The translations under genes were made by a program, and so were the position numbers. The notes under the pieces were generated by a model, which searched no databases, was not told where the DNA came from, and saw only the letters and a list, made by a program, of their open reading frames with translations. Source: Emergencia sp. (GTDB lineage Bacteria > Bacillota > Clostridia > Peptostreptococcales > Anaerovoracaceae). From it: DNA of 64,000 bases. The stretch lies in assembly GCA_022767345.1 (NCBI GenBank), contig JALEOD010000053.1, positions 1 to 64,000 on the forward strand, read 5' to 3'. Below are positions 27,132-35,840 of this stretch, piece by piece (the stretch's first letter is position 1; each line of letters starts with the position of its first letter).

Positions 27132-27359
27132 TGCATGTTTTCGGAGATTTTGCCCAAATTATGCACAACGGCGTACATATTTTTGGAGAAAATGCCTTAA
27201 ATATGCACATTTGCGCTGCTGGAACGAAAAAAGCTGCTTAAGGAACAGTGGATTTGCTCCTCGGCAGCTTTGGATGTACATATTTTGAAGATTTTTTTAA
27301 GAAATATGCAGGGAGTTGTGCATATTTTGGAGCTTTTTCGCGAATATATGCATATTCGC
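27132..27359. repeat. Four degenerate 42-bp direct repeats in two pairs
   Basis: Units start at 27132, 27174, 27277 and 27319. Each opens with T(G/A)CAT(A/G)TTTT and has ATATGCA or TTATGCA about 30 nt later, so each is also an imperfect inverted repeat. The pairs are separated by a hairpin with AAAAGCTGC/GCAGCTTT arms. The region has no credible gene and fills the space between convergent genes. Confidence 0.7.
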
Positions 27360-27401
27360 AGATTCGCCACTGGTGGCAGCAGGCCATGACGGCTATTTTT
27401 C

Positions 27402-28691
27402 TTAAATTTCCTCCACCATGCCGTGGGCAGCACGGTAAGCTTTTGGTGTCATGCCCTTGGCTTTCTTGAATACTTTGGTGAAGTAACTCTGATCATCGAA
27501 ACCTGTGGACAGTGAGACGTCGATAATGCTTAAATTGGTATTTGCTAAAAGATTGCAGGCATGTTCTATCTTTAAGGTATTAAGATAATCAGTGAACGTC
27601 ACACCCATTTCCTGCTTGAACAGGGTGGAGAAGTAAGAGGAATTGACATGAAGATTGGTCTCGATGTCTTTCAGAGAAATCTTCTCCTTATAGTTTTTGT
27701 TGATGAACTGCAGCGCTTTTGTTACAATCTGAGAACGTCCGTTATAAATGGAAGTCAGCATGTTCTTTGTAATCATTTCGATGAGGGACTCTGATACAGA
27801 AAGCAGTTCATTGTAGCTTTCTGTTTCGCTGAGTCTGTTGATAATATCGAGGTCAGTATCGATGACCTGGTTGAGATTGCTGTCACTTTCGCTGGCGATT
27901 CTGATGATGATGGCAAAGAGCCAGAGGACTTTTGCTTTGATTCCCTCCATATTGCCCGCTTCCAGAATGGAGAAGGTGCTGAGCAGTTTGGCTACATTTT
28001 CTTTTGCGGCGGCAACCTGACCGTTGCTGACGTTGTCGATTAGAACTTTTTCCAGATCGTAAGGGTATTCTACTGTGAGATGCTCCTTTTTATAATGTTG
28101 AATATCAATGTTAATTTTGTTCTGTTCACTGTACTGGTTGCGTAATGCGCTGTAATCATCACTGCCGGATACCGACGTGATGATACAATTATAAAACAGC
28201 AGCGCAATTTGTGAAATCTGACTGGGATGATATACTTTCATCTTGCCGGCGAACATCTTTGCCATAGCGGCAGCCTGCTCGTCCAGCGCATTAAGGTTGG
28301 CGAAATTGGATGCAGTGCTGTTTCGAAGTTCTCCCATGATAACAGGACCGGCAACGAAATAGCCGGCAAATACTTCATCGATAATCAGCGAAATTGCAAT
28401 ATTTGCAAGACCGGCCTTGCAAAGAAAAATATAAGGTTCACCGAGACGAGAAGCGAACTGTCCGGCGGAAGCCAGGTTTTTGCGGCACGGACTATCTTCT
28501 TTTTTATAAATACTGAAGATATTACAAATTTTATCTTCGGTTTTGAATTCTTTTATGATTTGATCGTGATTATTAAAATAGGTAACAGGTATGTCTGTAA
28601 TATCTGAAAAAGCTTCTAAAGAAGAATTTAGATATTCTGACAAAGTTTCTGCATTGGGTGTATCGAGGCTTGGAATTACAAAGTTTTTCAT
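27402..28691 (-). CDS. PocR-sensor AraC-family regulator of the methylamine locus
   Basis: A 429-residue regulator. The N-terminal half (about 15-180) is a PocR-type ligand domain with the cysteine-bearing segments of that family (EDKICNIF, EDSPCRKNLA, IFLCKAG). The C-terminal 100 residues (about 325-425) are an AraC double helix-turn-helix (SLKDIETNLHVNSSYFSTLFKQEMG, then DVSLSTGFDDQSYFTKVFKKAKGMTPKAYR). PocR domains bind small hydrocarbon-like ligands such as diols or methylamines. It diverges from mttC, whose promoter has a good -10 but no -35 box, so this protein is probably its activator. Confidence 0.85.
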   Translation of the reverse strand: MKNFVIPSLDTPNAETLSEYLNSSLEAFSDITDIPVTYFNNHDQIIKEFKTEDKICNIFSIYKKEDSPCRKNLASAGQFASRLGEPYIFLCKAGLANIAISLIIDEVFAGYFVAGPVIMGELRNSTASNFANLNALDEQAAAMAKMFAGKMKVYHPSQISQIALLFYNCIITSVSGSDDYSALRNQYSEQNKINIDIQHYKKEHLTVEYPYDLEKVLIDNVSNGQVAAAKENVAKLLSTFSILEAGNMEGIKAKVLWLFAIIIRIASESDSNLNQVIDTDLDIINRLSETESYNELLSVSESLIEMITKNMLTSIYNGRSQIVTKALQFINKNYKEKISLKDIETNLHVNSSYFSTLFKQEMGVTFTDYLNTLKIEHACNLLANTNLSIIDVSLSTGFDDQSYFTKVFKKAKGMTPKAYRAAHGMVEEI

Positions 28692-28764
28692 AACAAATAC
28701 ACTTCCTTCTTGCGGTTTATATTATGTAAAAAATGTACAATTTTTTATAAAAATTTTCATTTAT

Positions 28765-28793
28765 ATTATAGCACAGGCAAAGGGGAAAAACAA
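28765..28793 (-). promoter_or_regulatory. Promoter of the PocR/AraC regulator gene
   Basis: On the minus strand TTGTTT, a 17-nt spacer and TATAAT preceded by TGC (extended -10). Confidence 0.65.
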
Positions 28794-28907
28794 TTCCAAT
28801 TTATATGGGGAGGGCGAAGAAATACAAAAATATTACTTTTTTGAGGGTGACAAAAATAGTACTAAAATTTCTAAAAAGTTCTATATACCGCACTCGTTTA
28901 AAACCTG

Positions 28908-28913
28908 TACAAT
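28908..28913 (+). promoter_or_regulatory. -10 box of the mttC-mttB-mtbB transcript
   Basis: TACAAT lies about 65 nt before the mttC start. The -35 position (about 28885) has no recognisable hexamer, which fits an activator-dependent promoter. Confidence 0.4.
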
Positions 28914-28978
28914 GAGAGTATAAAAAGCATAGTCTTTATTATTTTAGTTTTTAATTAATAATTTTGGAGGTAACAAAA

Positions 28979-29626
28979 ATGAGCAAAGAAGCAATCATGG
29001 AAAAAGCAAAGCAGTCAATCGTAGAGGCTGACGAAGATATCGCTATGGAAGCTCTGGCTGAAGCTGAAGCTGAAGGCGTTGATCTGGTTGAATTACTGAG
29101 CGATGGCTATTCTGCTGGTATGAAAGAATTAGGCGACCTGTTCGGAATGGGAGAAATCTTCCTGCCAGAACTGATTTTCGCTACAGAAGTTATGAAAGCT
29201 GTATCTGCTGAAATTGAAGGCAAAATGGACATGTCCGAAGTTAAATCCGCTGGTACTTTAGTAATCGGTACTGTTGAAGGCGACGTACACGACATCGGTA
29301 AAGGTATCGTAGCATCTCTGGTTAAGACTAACGGCGTAGAAGTTATCGACCTGGGAAGAGAAGTTCCTGCTCAGAACTTTGTTGACGCTGCTATCGAACA
29401 CAATGCTGAATTCGTAGGAAGCTCCGCTCTGCTGACTACTACTATGACAGTTCAGAAAGATATCGAAGATGCTCTGAAAGAAGCTGGCATCAGAGACAAA
29501 GTTAAGACAATGGTAGGCGGCGCTCCTGTAACCAACCGTTGGGCAGAAAAAATCGGCGCTGATGCTTACTGTGAAGATGCTTCCGATACAGTAAACTTCA
29601 TCATGGACTGGATTGCTAAACTGTAA
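28979..29626 (+). CDS. mttC: Methylamine corrinoid protein (MttC-type)
   Basis: A 215-residue corrinoid protein with the two classical domains: a four-helix cap (1-85) and a B12-binding Rossmann domain (about 90-215). The cobalt-ligand motif GDVHDIGKG puts the axial His at residue 104, followed by SSALLTTT and GGAPVT, which hold the nucleotide tail. It accepts the methyl group from MttB and delivers it to a MtxA-type enzyme. TTGGAGGTAA fixes the ATG at 28979. It lies 58 nt upstream of mttB; codons are rich in GCT/GTT, as in highly expressed genes. Confidence 0.92.
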   Translation: MSKEAIMEKAKQSIVEADEDIAMEALAEAEAEGVDLVELLSDGYSAGMKELGDLFGMGEIFLPELIFATEVMKAVSAEIEGKMDMSEVKSAGTLVIGTVEGDVHDIGKGIVASLVKTNGVEVIDLGREVPAQNFVDAAIEHNAEFVGSSALLTTTMTVQKDIEDALKEAGIRDKVKTMVGGAPVTNRWAEKIGADAYCEDASDTVNFIMDWIAKL

Positions 29627-29684
29627 GAACAAGCAGGATTCGGTTATTATTAATTTGAAGTAAATATTATTGGAGGTAAGTGAG

Positions 29685-31169
29685 ATGGGTAAATTTATCC
29701 ACGAAACTGATATCACTGGATATAATATCTTATCCAATGAAGATTTAGATGCACTTCACGAAGCAACCCTCCAGCTGATGGAAGACTACGGCCTTCAGAT
29801 GCATGGAAAAGAAGCACTGGACATCTTAGCCGGCGCTGGCTGTGAAGTAGATTATGAAACTGACAGAGTTAAATTCCCTAGAAACCTGGTTAACGATGCA
29901 ATCGAAAAATGTCCGGCTGAATTTACTCTTTGCGGTAGAACACCTGACAAAGACACTTTAATCGGTGGCAAGAAGGTTGCATACAAGAACTTCGGTACTG
30001 GTGTATTTATCTTTGACCCTTACACAGGTGAATTAAGAGAATCCACTAAGGAAGACTTAGGTAATGTAGCTAGATTTATCGATGCTATTCCTGAAATCGA
30101 CGTATTCTCTATCGCTGTAACTGCTGGTGATGTAAACCAGAAGGTTAGATCTCTGCACGAAGCAGAAGTTGTATTCAACAACTTAACTAAGAACTTTGCG
30201 CATGACTTAGAAGGCGTTAAGAATACTCAGAGATTTATCGACATGGCTGCTGCTATTCAGGGCGGTTATGACAAACTGAGAGAAAGACCAATCGTTGCGA
30301 TGGGTGCTTGTCCGAACAGTCCGCTGGAAATCAACGAAAACGAAACCAGCATCATCATCCTGTCTGCTAGACACGGCTTGCCAATTGACATTCTGTCCAT
30401 GGGTCTTTGCGGCGCAACTACACCTGCTACATTAGCTGGTACTCTGGTTTGCACCAATGCAGAAATCCTGGGTGGTATCGTTCTGGCGCAGATCGTAAAC
30501 CCTGGCAACAAGATTTTATACGGTTCTTCCACTACTATCATGGATATGAAGACTGCACAGTCTCCTGTAGGTGCACCTGAACATGCTATGTGTTCTGCAG
30601 CAGTAGGCCAGTTAGGACACTACTACGGCATTCCTACTAATGTAGGCGGTACTTAGGCTGACAGCAAGTGCTTCGACGTTCAGTTAGGACATGAAAAGAC
30701 CATGACTAACATGCTGCCTGCACTGACAGGAAGCAACGTCATCTATGGTATGGGTATGATGGAAATGGGTATGACCATGAGCTACGAACAGCTGCTGACT
30801 GATGCTGAAATCGTAAGAATGACCAGAAGAATTCTTCAGGGTATTCCAGTAAATAAGGATACAATGGCAGTGGATGTAATTAAAGCAGTAGGACCTGCTA
30901 ACAATTACTTAGCTCATAAGCATACCAGAAAGTACATGAGACAGGAACTGTCCACAACTCAGTACATCGACCGTACACAGAGAGAAACCTGGGAAAAGAA
31001 AGGCGCTATGACAATGACCGAAGCTACCAGAGCTAAGGCTATTGACATCTTAGAAAATTACAAGCCTGAACCACTTCCGGAAGATGTGAAGAAGAGGATT
31101 CATGACATCGTAGTAGAAGGGGAAGAAGAAGCTGAAGAATTAGCTAAGTTTGAAGCAAAGAAGCACTAA
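29685..31169 (+). CDS. mttB: Trimethylamine methyltransferase MttB, contains pyrrolysine
   Basis: A 494-residue enzyme if TAG at 30654-30656 is read as pyrrolysine (residue 324). Without read-through it would stop at 323 and lose the last third, yet the downstream frame stays open and reads as MttB (ADSKCFDVQLGHEKT, then KHTRKYMRQELS) to TAA at 31167-31169. The archaeal enzyme has Pyl at an equivalent place in a protein of similar length. It activates trimethylamine and transfers one methyl to corrinoid protein. ATTGGAGGT fixes the ATG at 29685. All Pyl genes are in the same window. Confidence 0.93.
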
Positions 31170-31211
31170 TCCCATAACATATAAGCATAACACAGAAAGG
31201 AATACTTCGAT

Positions 31212-32618
31212 ATGGCAGAAGAAAAGAAATACTTCACCCGTATGGGTGACGGCTCTGTTGTTTATATGACAGAAGCTGAAATCCGTGCGGACATGGAAGA
31301 AGGTATTGCAGATGCTGTAAAAAGAGGTAAGATTGACCCAATTACAGAAGAAGAAAAAGAACATCTGTACAATATTATCACTATGCCTGGCAGTATCGTT
31401 GGTGTAGAACCTGGAAAACAGATTGTTTTAACCAATGACTCCGGCGGATACAAATTAAACATCAAATCTCAGATTCCTATCGTAAAGGACAACGAAGTTC
31501 TGATTTACGAAAGATGTCTGGGTGTTGACTCTGTAGACGTTGGTAACTCCGACTACAACTACAAGACTGCAAAAGGTGTTGCACAGCGTGAGGCTGGCGC
31601 TCTGAAGCAGGCGCTGAACATCAGCACTATGCCGTTATTCTACGGCGCTATGACAAACCTTGGTTTCTACACAAAACCTGATGGTCCTGTAGAAAACTGG
31701 GCAGAATTACTTCCTGAAGGTCACATCAAGGAAGCTATGGCTGCGCAGGAAGAAGCAATTCCGCATGCAGTAAAAGATATCGTATATGTTGCAAAACAGA
31801 TGTACGATGTTGGTGCTGACGGTATCAATTTAGATACTTCCGGTGCTGCTGGCGATGCTGACTTCTTAGCAGCTCTGAAAGCATGTGAAGAAATCAAAGC
31901 ACAGTTCCCTGACATGGGCGTTGAAATCGGTATGGCCGGTGAGTTCGTATTAGGTATGCACGGCAAACTGAAGTACGACGGAAAGAGACTGGCTGGCCTG
32001 TATCCACACGATCAGGTAAAACTGGTTGAAAAAGCCGGTGCATCTATCTTCGGTGCTGTAGTAAACACTAACTGTAACAAATCCTTCCCTTGGAACATTG
32101 CAAGAGTTGTAACTTTCATCAAAGCTTGCACTTCCGTTGCTAACATTCCGGTACACGCTAACGTTGGTATGGGTGTTTGCGGCGTTCCAATGGTTGAAAA
32201 TATGCCTTCCGATATGATTTCCAGAGCCGACAAAGCCTTAGTAGAAATAGGCAAAGTCGACGGGTTCTAGGTAGGCGTAGGTGACCCTGTAGGCGCTGAA
32301 GCTACACACTCCATTTGTGCTGGTATGGGTGGCGTTCGTACTGCCGGAGATCTGGTATTACGTGTGCAGCTCGCAAAGAAGATGAAAATCGACGAAGCCA
32401 AAGCGTATGTAGCTGAAAAGCTGAATGTAACTGTCGAAGAATTACACGACATCGTTACTATGACTGACAAGAGAGTTGAACTGGGAATCGGTTTAACCCA
32501 CGTTGAGCCTTCCGCAGAAGAAAACAACGGTATGGCTGCTAAATTCAGAATTGCAGAAGTTTTGGATATGCCAATCAACTCTGTTGAAAGATTTAAAGAA
32601 AGAGCCGGCATTAAATAA
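31212..32618 (+). CDS. mtbB: Dimethylamine methyltransferase MtbB, contains pyrrolysine
   Basis: A 468-residue enzyme if TAG at 32268-32270 is decoded as Pyl353. The N-terminus (MAEEKKYFTRMGDGSVVYMT) and the GVCGVPMVENMPSD segment fit MtbB, and reading continues in frame (VGVGDPVGAEATHSICAGMGG) to TAA at 32616-32618. Length and Pyl position are close to the archaeal enzyme (about 467 and 356). It demethylates dimethylamine to monomethylamine, passing the methyl to a corrinoid protein. It is 42 nt after mttB with AAAGGA before the start, so the two are co-transcribed. Confidence 0.93.
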
Positions 32619-32635
32619 TCAACCGTAATTTTAGC

Positions 32636-32664
32636 GGGGCTGTCTGCAAGGAGTAGGCGGTGCC
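32636..32664 (+). promoter_or_regulatory. AAGGA-loop hairpin 1 (possible CsrA-type site)
   Basis: A nine-pair stem including wobbles (CTGTCTGC side with GTAGGCGG side), extended past one mismatch by two GC pairs, presents the loop AAGGA. The apical part TGC-AAGGA-GTA is identical in hairpin 2. A GGA in a hairpin loop is the core of known CsrA sites. Confidence 0.45.
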
Positions 32665-32715
32665 AATAAAGAAACAGTTGAGGACACGGACGACTCGAAT
32701 TACGAAAAACACAAA

Positions 32716-32750
32716 ATGGAATAGGTTTGCAAGGAGTAAGCCTATTCCAT
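32716..32750 (+). promoter_or_regulatory. AAGGA-loop hairpin 2 (possible CsrA-type site)
   Basis: All 15 positions of the arms pair (32716-32730 with 32736-32750, three wobbles at most) and close the same AAGGA loop as hairpin 1. There is no T-run after it, so it is not a standard terminator. Confidence 0.55.
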
Positions 32751-32979
32751 ATTGTTAAAATGAAAATAACTGAATTTTGAGACAATTAAATACTGTAAAG
32801 TGTTGCAATATGATTAAGATAGGTTGTAGATAAAGCGCAGACTTAGCCGAAAAAACTACAGCGAAACAAAGGATAATCTTGCGAAAATTCTATAGCAAAT
32901 TCTGAATTTGTGTGGTAAAATTATAAAGACTGTATATTTGTTATTTTTTTATTTACACGTATGTAAAGGAGGCGCGGAT

Positions 32980-33654
32980 TTGGATAAGCAGGATTTATTC
33001 AGAAGAGCGAAAGATGCCATTGTCGATGCTGATGAGGCAAAGGCGTTGCGCATTATCGAGGAGGCAAAGAACGCAGAATTTGACCTCCTGGATTTACTGC
33101 TGTCCGGGTTTGGTGCCGGCAATGATGAGATAGGTGCACTCTTTGACAGAGGAACCTTGTCTTTGCCTGAACTAATCTACGCGGCAGAAGTAATGAAAAG
33201 TGTTACGAACACAATCTTGAGTTTATTAAACGAAAATGAAAGACCCGCGCCGGAAAAACGTGGCAGAATCTTACTCGCCACTGTTGCAGGGGACGTCCAC
33301 GATATAGGAAAAGGTATCGTAGCGTCAACCCTTAGAACTGCAGGGTTTGAGGTCATCGATCTGGGTTGTGAGGTTCCGGTTGAAACGATTATAGAGGAAG
33401 CAAGACGGTATGACGCTGACATTATCGGAACCAGCGCTTTGTTGACCTCGACCTTAACGGAGCAGAAGAAACTGGAGAAACTTCTTCAGGAAAGCGGTGA
33501 AAAGGACAATTTTATCACCATGGTAGGCGGTGCACCATGCACCCCGCGCTGGGCAAAGAAAATAGGAGCTGGCGGCTACAGTGAGGACGCCATTGAAGCA
33601 GTAAAAGTAGCGCTGCAGCTCATAAAGGAAAAAGAAGAAAAAGATAACAACTAA
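32980..33654 (+). CDS. mtbC: Second methylamine corrinoid protein (MtbC-type)
   Basis: A 224-residue corrinoid protein homologous to the MttC here: helical cap, then GDVHDIGKG with the cobalt-ligand His at residue 107, SALLTSTLTEQ and GGAPCTPRW. The start is taken as TTG 32980, seven bases after AAAGGAGG; the longer open frame to 32908 has no ribosome site. It probably serves mtbB (dimethylamine), by order in the cluster; swapped pairing cannot be excluded. Composition differs from mttC (fewer GCT/GTT codons), suggesting lower expression or a different history. Confidence 0.88.
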   Translation: MDKQDLFRRAKDAIVDADEAKALRIIEEAKNAEFDLLDLLLSGFGAGNDEIGALFDRGTLSLPELIYAAEVMKSVTNTILSLLNENERPAPEKRGRILLATVAGDVHDIGKGIVASTLRTAGFEVIDLGCEVPVETIIEEARRYDADIIGTSALLTSTLTEQKKLEKLLQESGEKDNFITMVGGAPCTPRWAKKIGAGGYSEDAIEAVKVALQLIKEKEEKDNN

Positions 33655-33675
33655 AGTAATGTGGAGGAAAAGAAA

Positions 33676-35043
33676 ATGGGCAAAGAACTTATTTTTCAGA
33701 CGCTGAGACACGAAGAGACCAAGGAACTTCCTTGGGTACCTTTTGCAGGTGTGCACGTTGGTAAACTGAAAGGCTACACTGCAGAAGAGGTTTTAAGAGA
33801 CGAAGATAAGCTGGTAGAATGCTTAATCGAAGCAAACAAATTATATACACCGGACGGACTTCCTGTAATCTTTGACCTGCAGGTTGAAGCAGAAATTCTG
33901 GGCTGCGAGCTGATGTGGGCAGAAAACAATCCGCCTTCAGTTAAGAGCCATCCGCTGGCAGCAGAAAAGACAATCCCTTGCAAATGCAAGATTCCTACAG
34001 AAAACGACGGCAGACTTCCTATGATTCTGTCCGCTATGAGAAGAGTAAAAGAAGCAATCGGCGAAGATACAGCTCTGTACGGTCTGATTTGCGGACCTTT
34101 CACACTGGCTTCCCACCTGAGAGGTACTGAGATTTTTATGGATATGGTATCTGACCCTCAGTATGTAAAAGACCTGGTAAACTACTGTGCTGAAGTTTCC
34201 ATTGCAATGTCCAAAATGTATATTGATGCAGGTATGGATGTTATTGCAGTGGTTGACCCGCTGGTATCTCAGGTATCTCCTAAGCACATCGAAAAGATGT
34301 TGTCCGAAGGATTTAAGGCAGTATTTGACTATGTAAGATCCAGAGGCGCATTTTCCTCCTTCTTCGTATGCGGTAACGCTACTAAGCAGATTGAAGTAAT
34401 GTGCAAGATGGGACCTGACGGCGTTTCCGTTGACGAAAACGTTAACCTTGCAGAAGCTAAGAAGACTACTGACCAGTACAACATCGTAATGGGCGGTAAC
34501 ATTCCTCTTACTACTACTATGCTCCACGGTAACCAGGAAGATAACATGAAGGGCGTAATCGACCTGATTGACTCCATCGAAAACCACAAGAATCTGATTA
34601 TCGCTCCGGGCTGCGACATGCCTTACGATACTCCGATTGAAAATACAATCGCTTGCGCACAGGCAGTTAAGAACCCTGACAGCACAAGAGAAATGATTAA
34701 GAACTACGAAACTGTAATTGATGATTCCAACATCGAAATTCCTGATTATGAAAACCTGGATAAGGTTCTCATCGAGTGTTTCCTGCTTGACCCTGAACAG
34801 TGCGCGGCTTGTACCTACATGCTGGCTTCTGTAGAAGACAACTGGGACGATTTAAAGGATATGGCAGAATACAGAGTATACAAATACTTTATCAAAGATG
34901 ACATTGCAAGGACCAGAAAGATGGGTATTGCAAATCTGCCTACTATGTGCATCAATGGTGAGCAGAAATTCATCTCCATCATTCCTTCCAAGGATGAATT
35001 GGTTGAAGCTGTAAAAGAAGCACAGGCTAAATTAAAGAAATAA
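33676..35043 (+). CDS. MtbA-type methyltransferase fused to a thioredoxin-like domain
   Basis: A 455-residue protein. Residues 1 to about 345 are a UroD-fold methyltransferase like MtbA (FGPFTLASHLRG-type LICGPFTLASHL; SVDENVN; LIIAPGCDMPYDTP). The usual zinc-binding HxC is FVC here (FFVCGNATKQ), so one ligand is lost, while the later Cys in PGCDMP remains. Residues about 360-455 look like a thioredoxin-fold domain: ECFLLDPEQCAACTYM (CxxC), then NLPTMCINGE with the expected cis-Pro. It should move methyl from methylcorrinoid to a C1 acceptor, possibly tetrahydrofolate. Standard MtbA has no such tail. ATG at 33676 follows GGAGGAAA. Confidence 0.82.
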   Translation: MGKELIFQTLRHEETKELPWVPFAGVHVGKLKGYTAEEVLRDEDKLVECLIEANKLYTPDGLPVIFDLQVEAEILGCELMWAENNPPSVKSHPLAAEKTIPCKCKIPTENDGRLPMILSAMRRVKEAIGEDTALYGLICGPFTLASHLRGTEIFMDMVSDPQYVKDLVNYCAEVSIAMSKMYIDAGMDVIAVVDPLVSQVSPKHIEKMLSEGFKAVFDYVRSRGAFSSFFVCGNATKQIEVMCKMGPDGVSVDENVNLAEAKKTTDQYNIVMGGNIPLTTTMLHGNQEDNMKGVIDLIDSIENHKNLIIAPGCDMPYDTPIENTIACAQAVKNPDSTREMIKNYETVIDDSNIEIPDYENLDKVLIECFLLDPEQCAACTYMLASVEDNWDDLKDMAEYRVYKYFIKDDIARTRKMGIANLPTMCINGEQKFISIIPSKDELVEAVKEAQAKLKK

Positions 35044-35062
35044 ATCACTTTGAATGATTGGG

Positions 35063-35100
35063 TAAGGTGGTAGGCCGGTGGTCTATCACCTTATTTATTT
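35063..35100 (+). terminator. Terminator/attenuator after the MtbA-type gene
   Basis: TAAGGTGGTAG pairs with CTATCACCTTA (one wobble), followed by TTTATTTT. It splits the methyltransferase genes from the reactivation and pyl genes, probably by partial read-through. Confidence 0.65.
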
Positions 35101-35115
35101 TCTGAGAGGCAAAGT

Positions 35116-35817
35116 ATGAAAAATCAAAGAATATCCATTGAAGAGGCGAAAGCATTTCCGCTGGCGGAGCAGCGTTTTATCAAGACCTGCGGCTTTAATC
35201 TGGAAACGGAGAAGCACCAGCGTATGATGAAGATGGGACTTGCAGTAAGAGAGCAAGGGGTCGATGGCATAAAAATCAACGCTTTGGTATCTTTTTATGG
35301 CAAGGAGGCTTTTGACGGTAGCCATGTAAAGGTAGAAGGAACTGAAATTTCCTGCAACTATTTTGAACAGATTCCAAAAGACTGGGTGGAGGGCGTATAT
35401 TTTTATATGCTGACCGTAGGCGAATGCCTTTTTTCCAGTGAGGAGAACATTATGGATTTCCTTTATGCGGACATTTGGGGCACCAATTACGTGGACGCCG
35501 GAATTGAGATTTTGAAAGAGAGACTGCAGGCGGATTTGCGGGAAAAATTTCCTGAAAAAAACCTGTATCTGTCCGATGAGTTTGGACCGGGGTACTTCGG
35601 TATGCCGGTGATTGAGTCTAAGAAATTTTTCGACATACTGGATGGAGATTCCATCGGGGTTTGGGTGAAGGAAAGCGGACTGATGATTCCGCAAAAGACT
35701 TGCGCTGGACTGTATCTGGTACTGAATCAGCCGGGTGTAAAGGCTGAACCTGAGTGCATGCAGTGCAAAGGCAATGCCGCAGGCTGTCAGTTTTGTGCAA
35801 TAAGAGCAGGTGCATAA
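35116..35817 (+). CDS. MetH-activation-domain-like corrinoid helper protein
   Basis: A 233-residue protein. The segment FGPGYFGMPVIESKKFFDILDG, followed about 15 residues on by MIPQKTCAGLYLVLNQ, matches the cobalamin-dependent methionine synthase activation domain (SPGYP..., then ...SVSGLYxxHP), which binds SAM during reductive remethylation. The C-terminus adds CxxC and CxFC pairs (CMQCKG, GCQFCA) that may hold an Fe-S cluster or metal. It precedes the ferredoxin/ASKHA reactivase by 23 nt, so both probably keep the corrinoid proteins in the Co(I) state. Confidence 0.75.
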   Translation: MKNQRISIEEAKAFPLAEQRFIKTCGFNLETEKHQRMMKMGLAVREQGVDGIKINALVSFYGKEAFDGSHVKVEGTEISCNYFEQIPKDWVEGVYFYMLTVGECLFSSEENIMDFLYADIWGTNYVDAGIEILKERLQADLREKFPEKNLYLSDEFGPGYFGMPVIESKKFFDILDGDSIGVWVKESGLMIPQKTCAGLYLVLNQPGVKAEPECMQCKGNAAGCQFCAIRAGA

Positions 35818-35840
35818 ACTTTTTTGAGAGAGAGGTAGCT

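Larger units (their letters stand above)
32619..32979. other. 360-nt gap between mtbB and the second corrinoid gene
   Basis: It contains two AAGGA-loop hairpins (listed separately) and then AT-rich sequence with TAAAAT/TATAAA candidates near 32916-32927 that could start a new transcript. No gene was found on either strand. Confidence 0.5.

Noticed and set aside
27040..27433. Several overlapping short ORFs on both strands
   Set aside because: They are produced by the 42-bp repeats and have no consistent start, ribosome site or family features.
32636..32750. Post-mtbB hairpins as rho-independent terminators or Pyl insertion elements
   Set aside because: No U-tract follows either stem, and proposed Pyl insertion elements lie directly after the UAG, not behind the gene.
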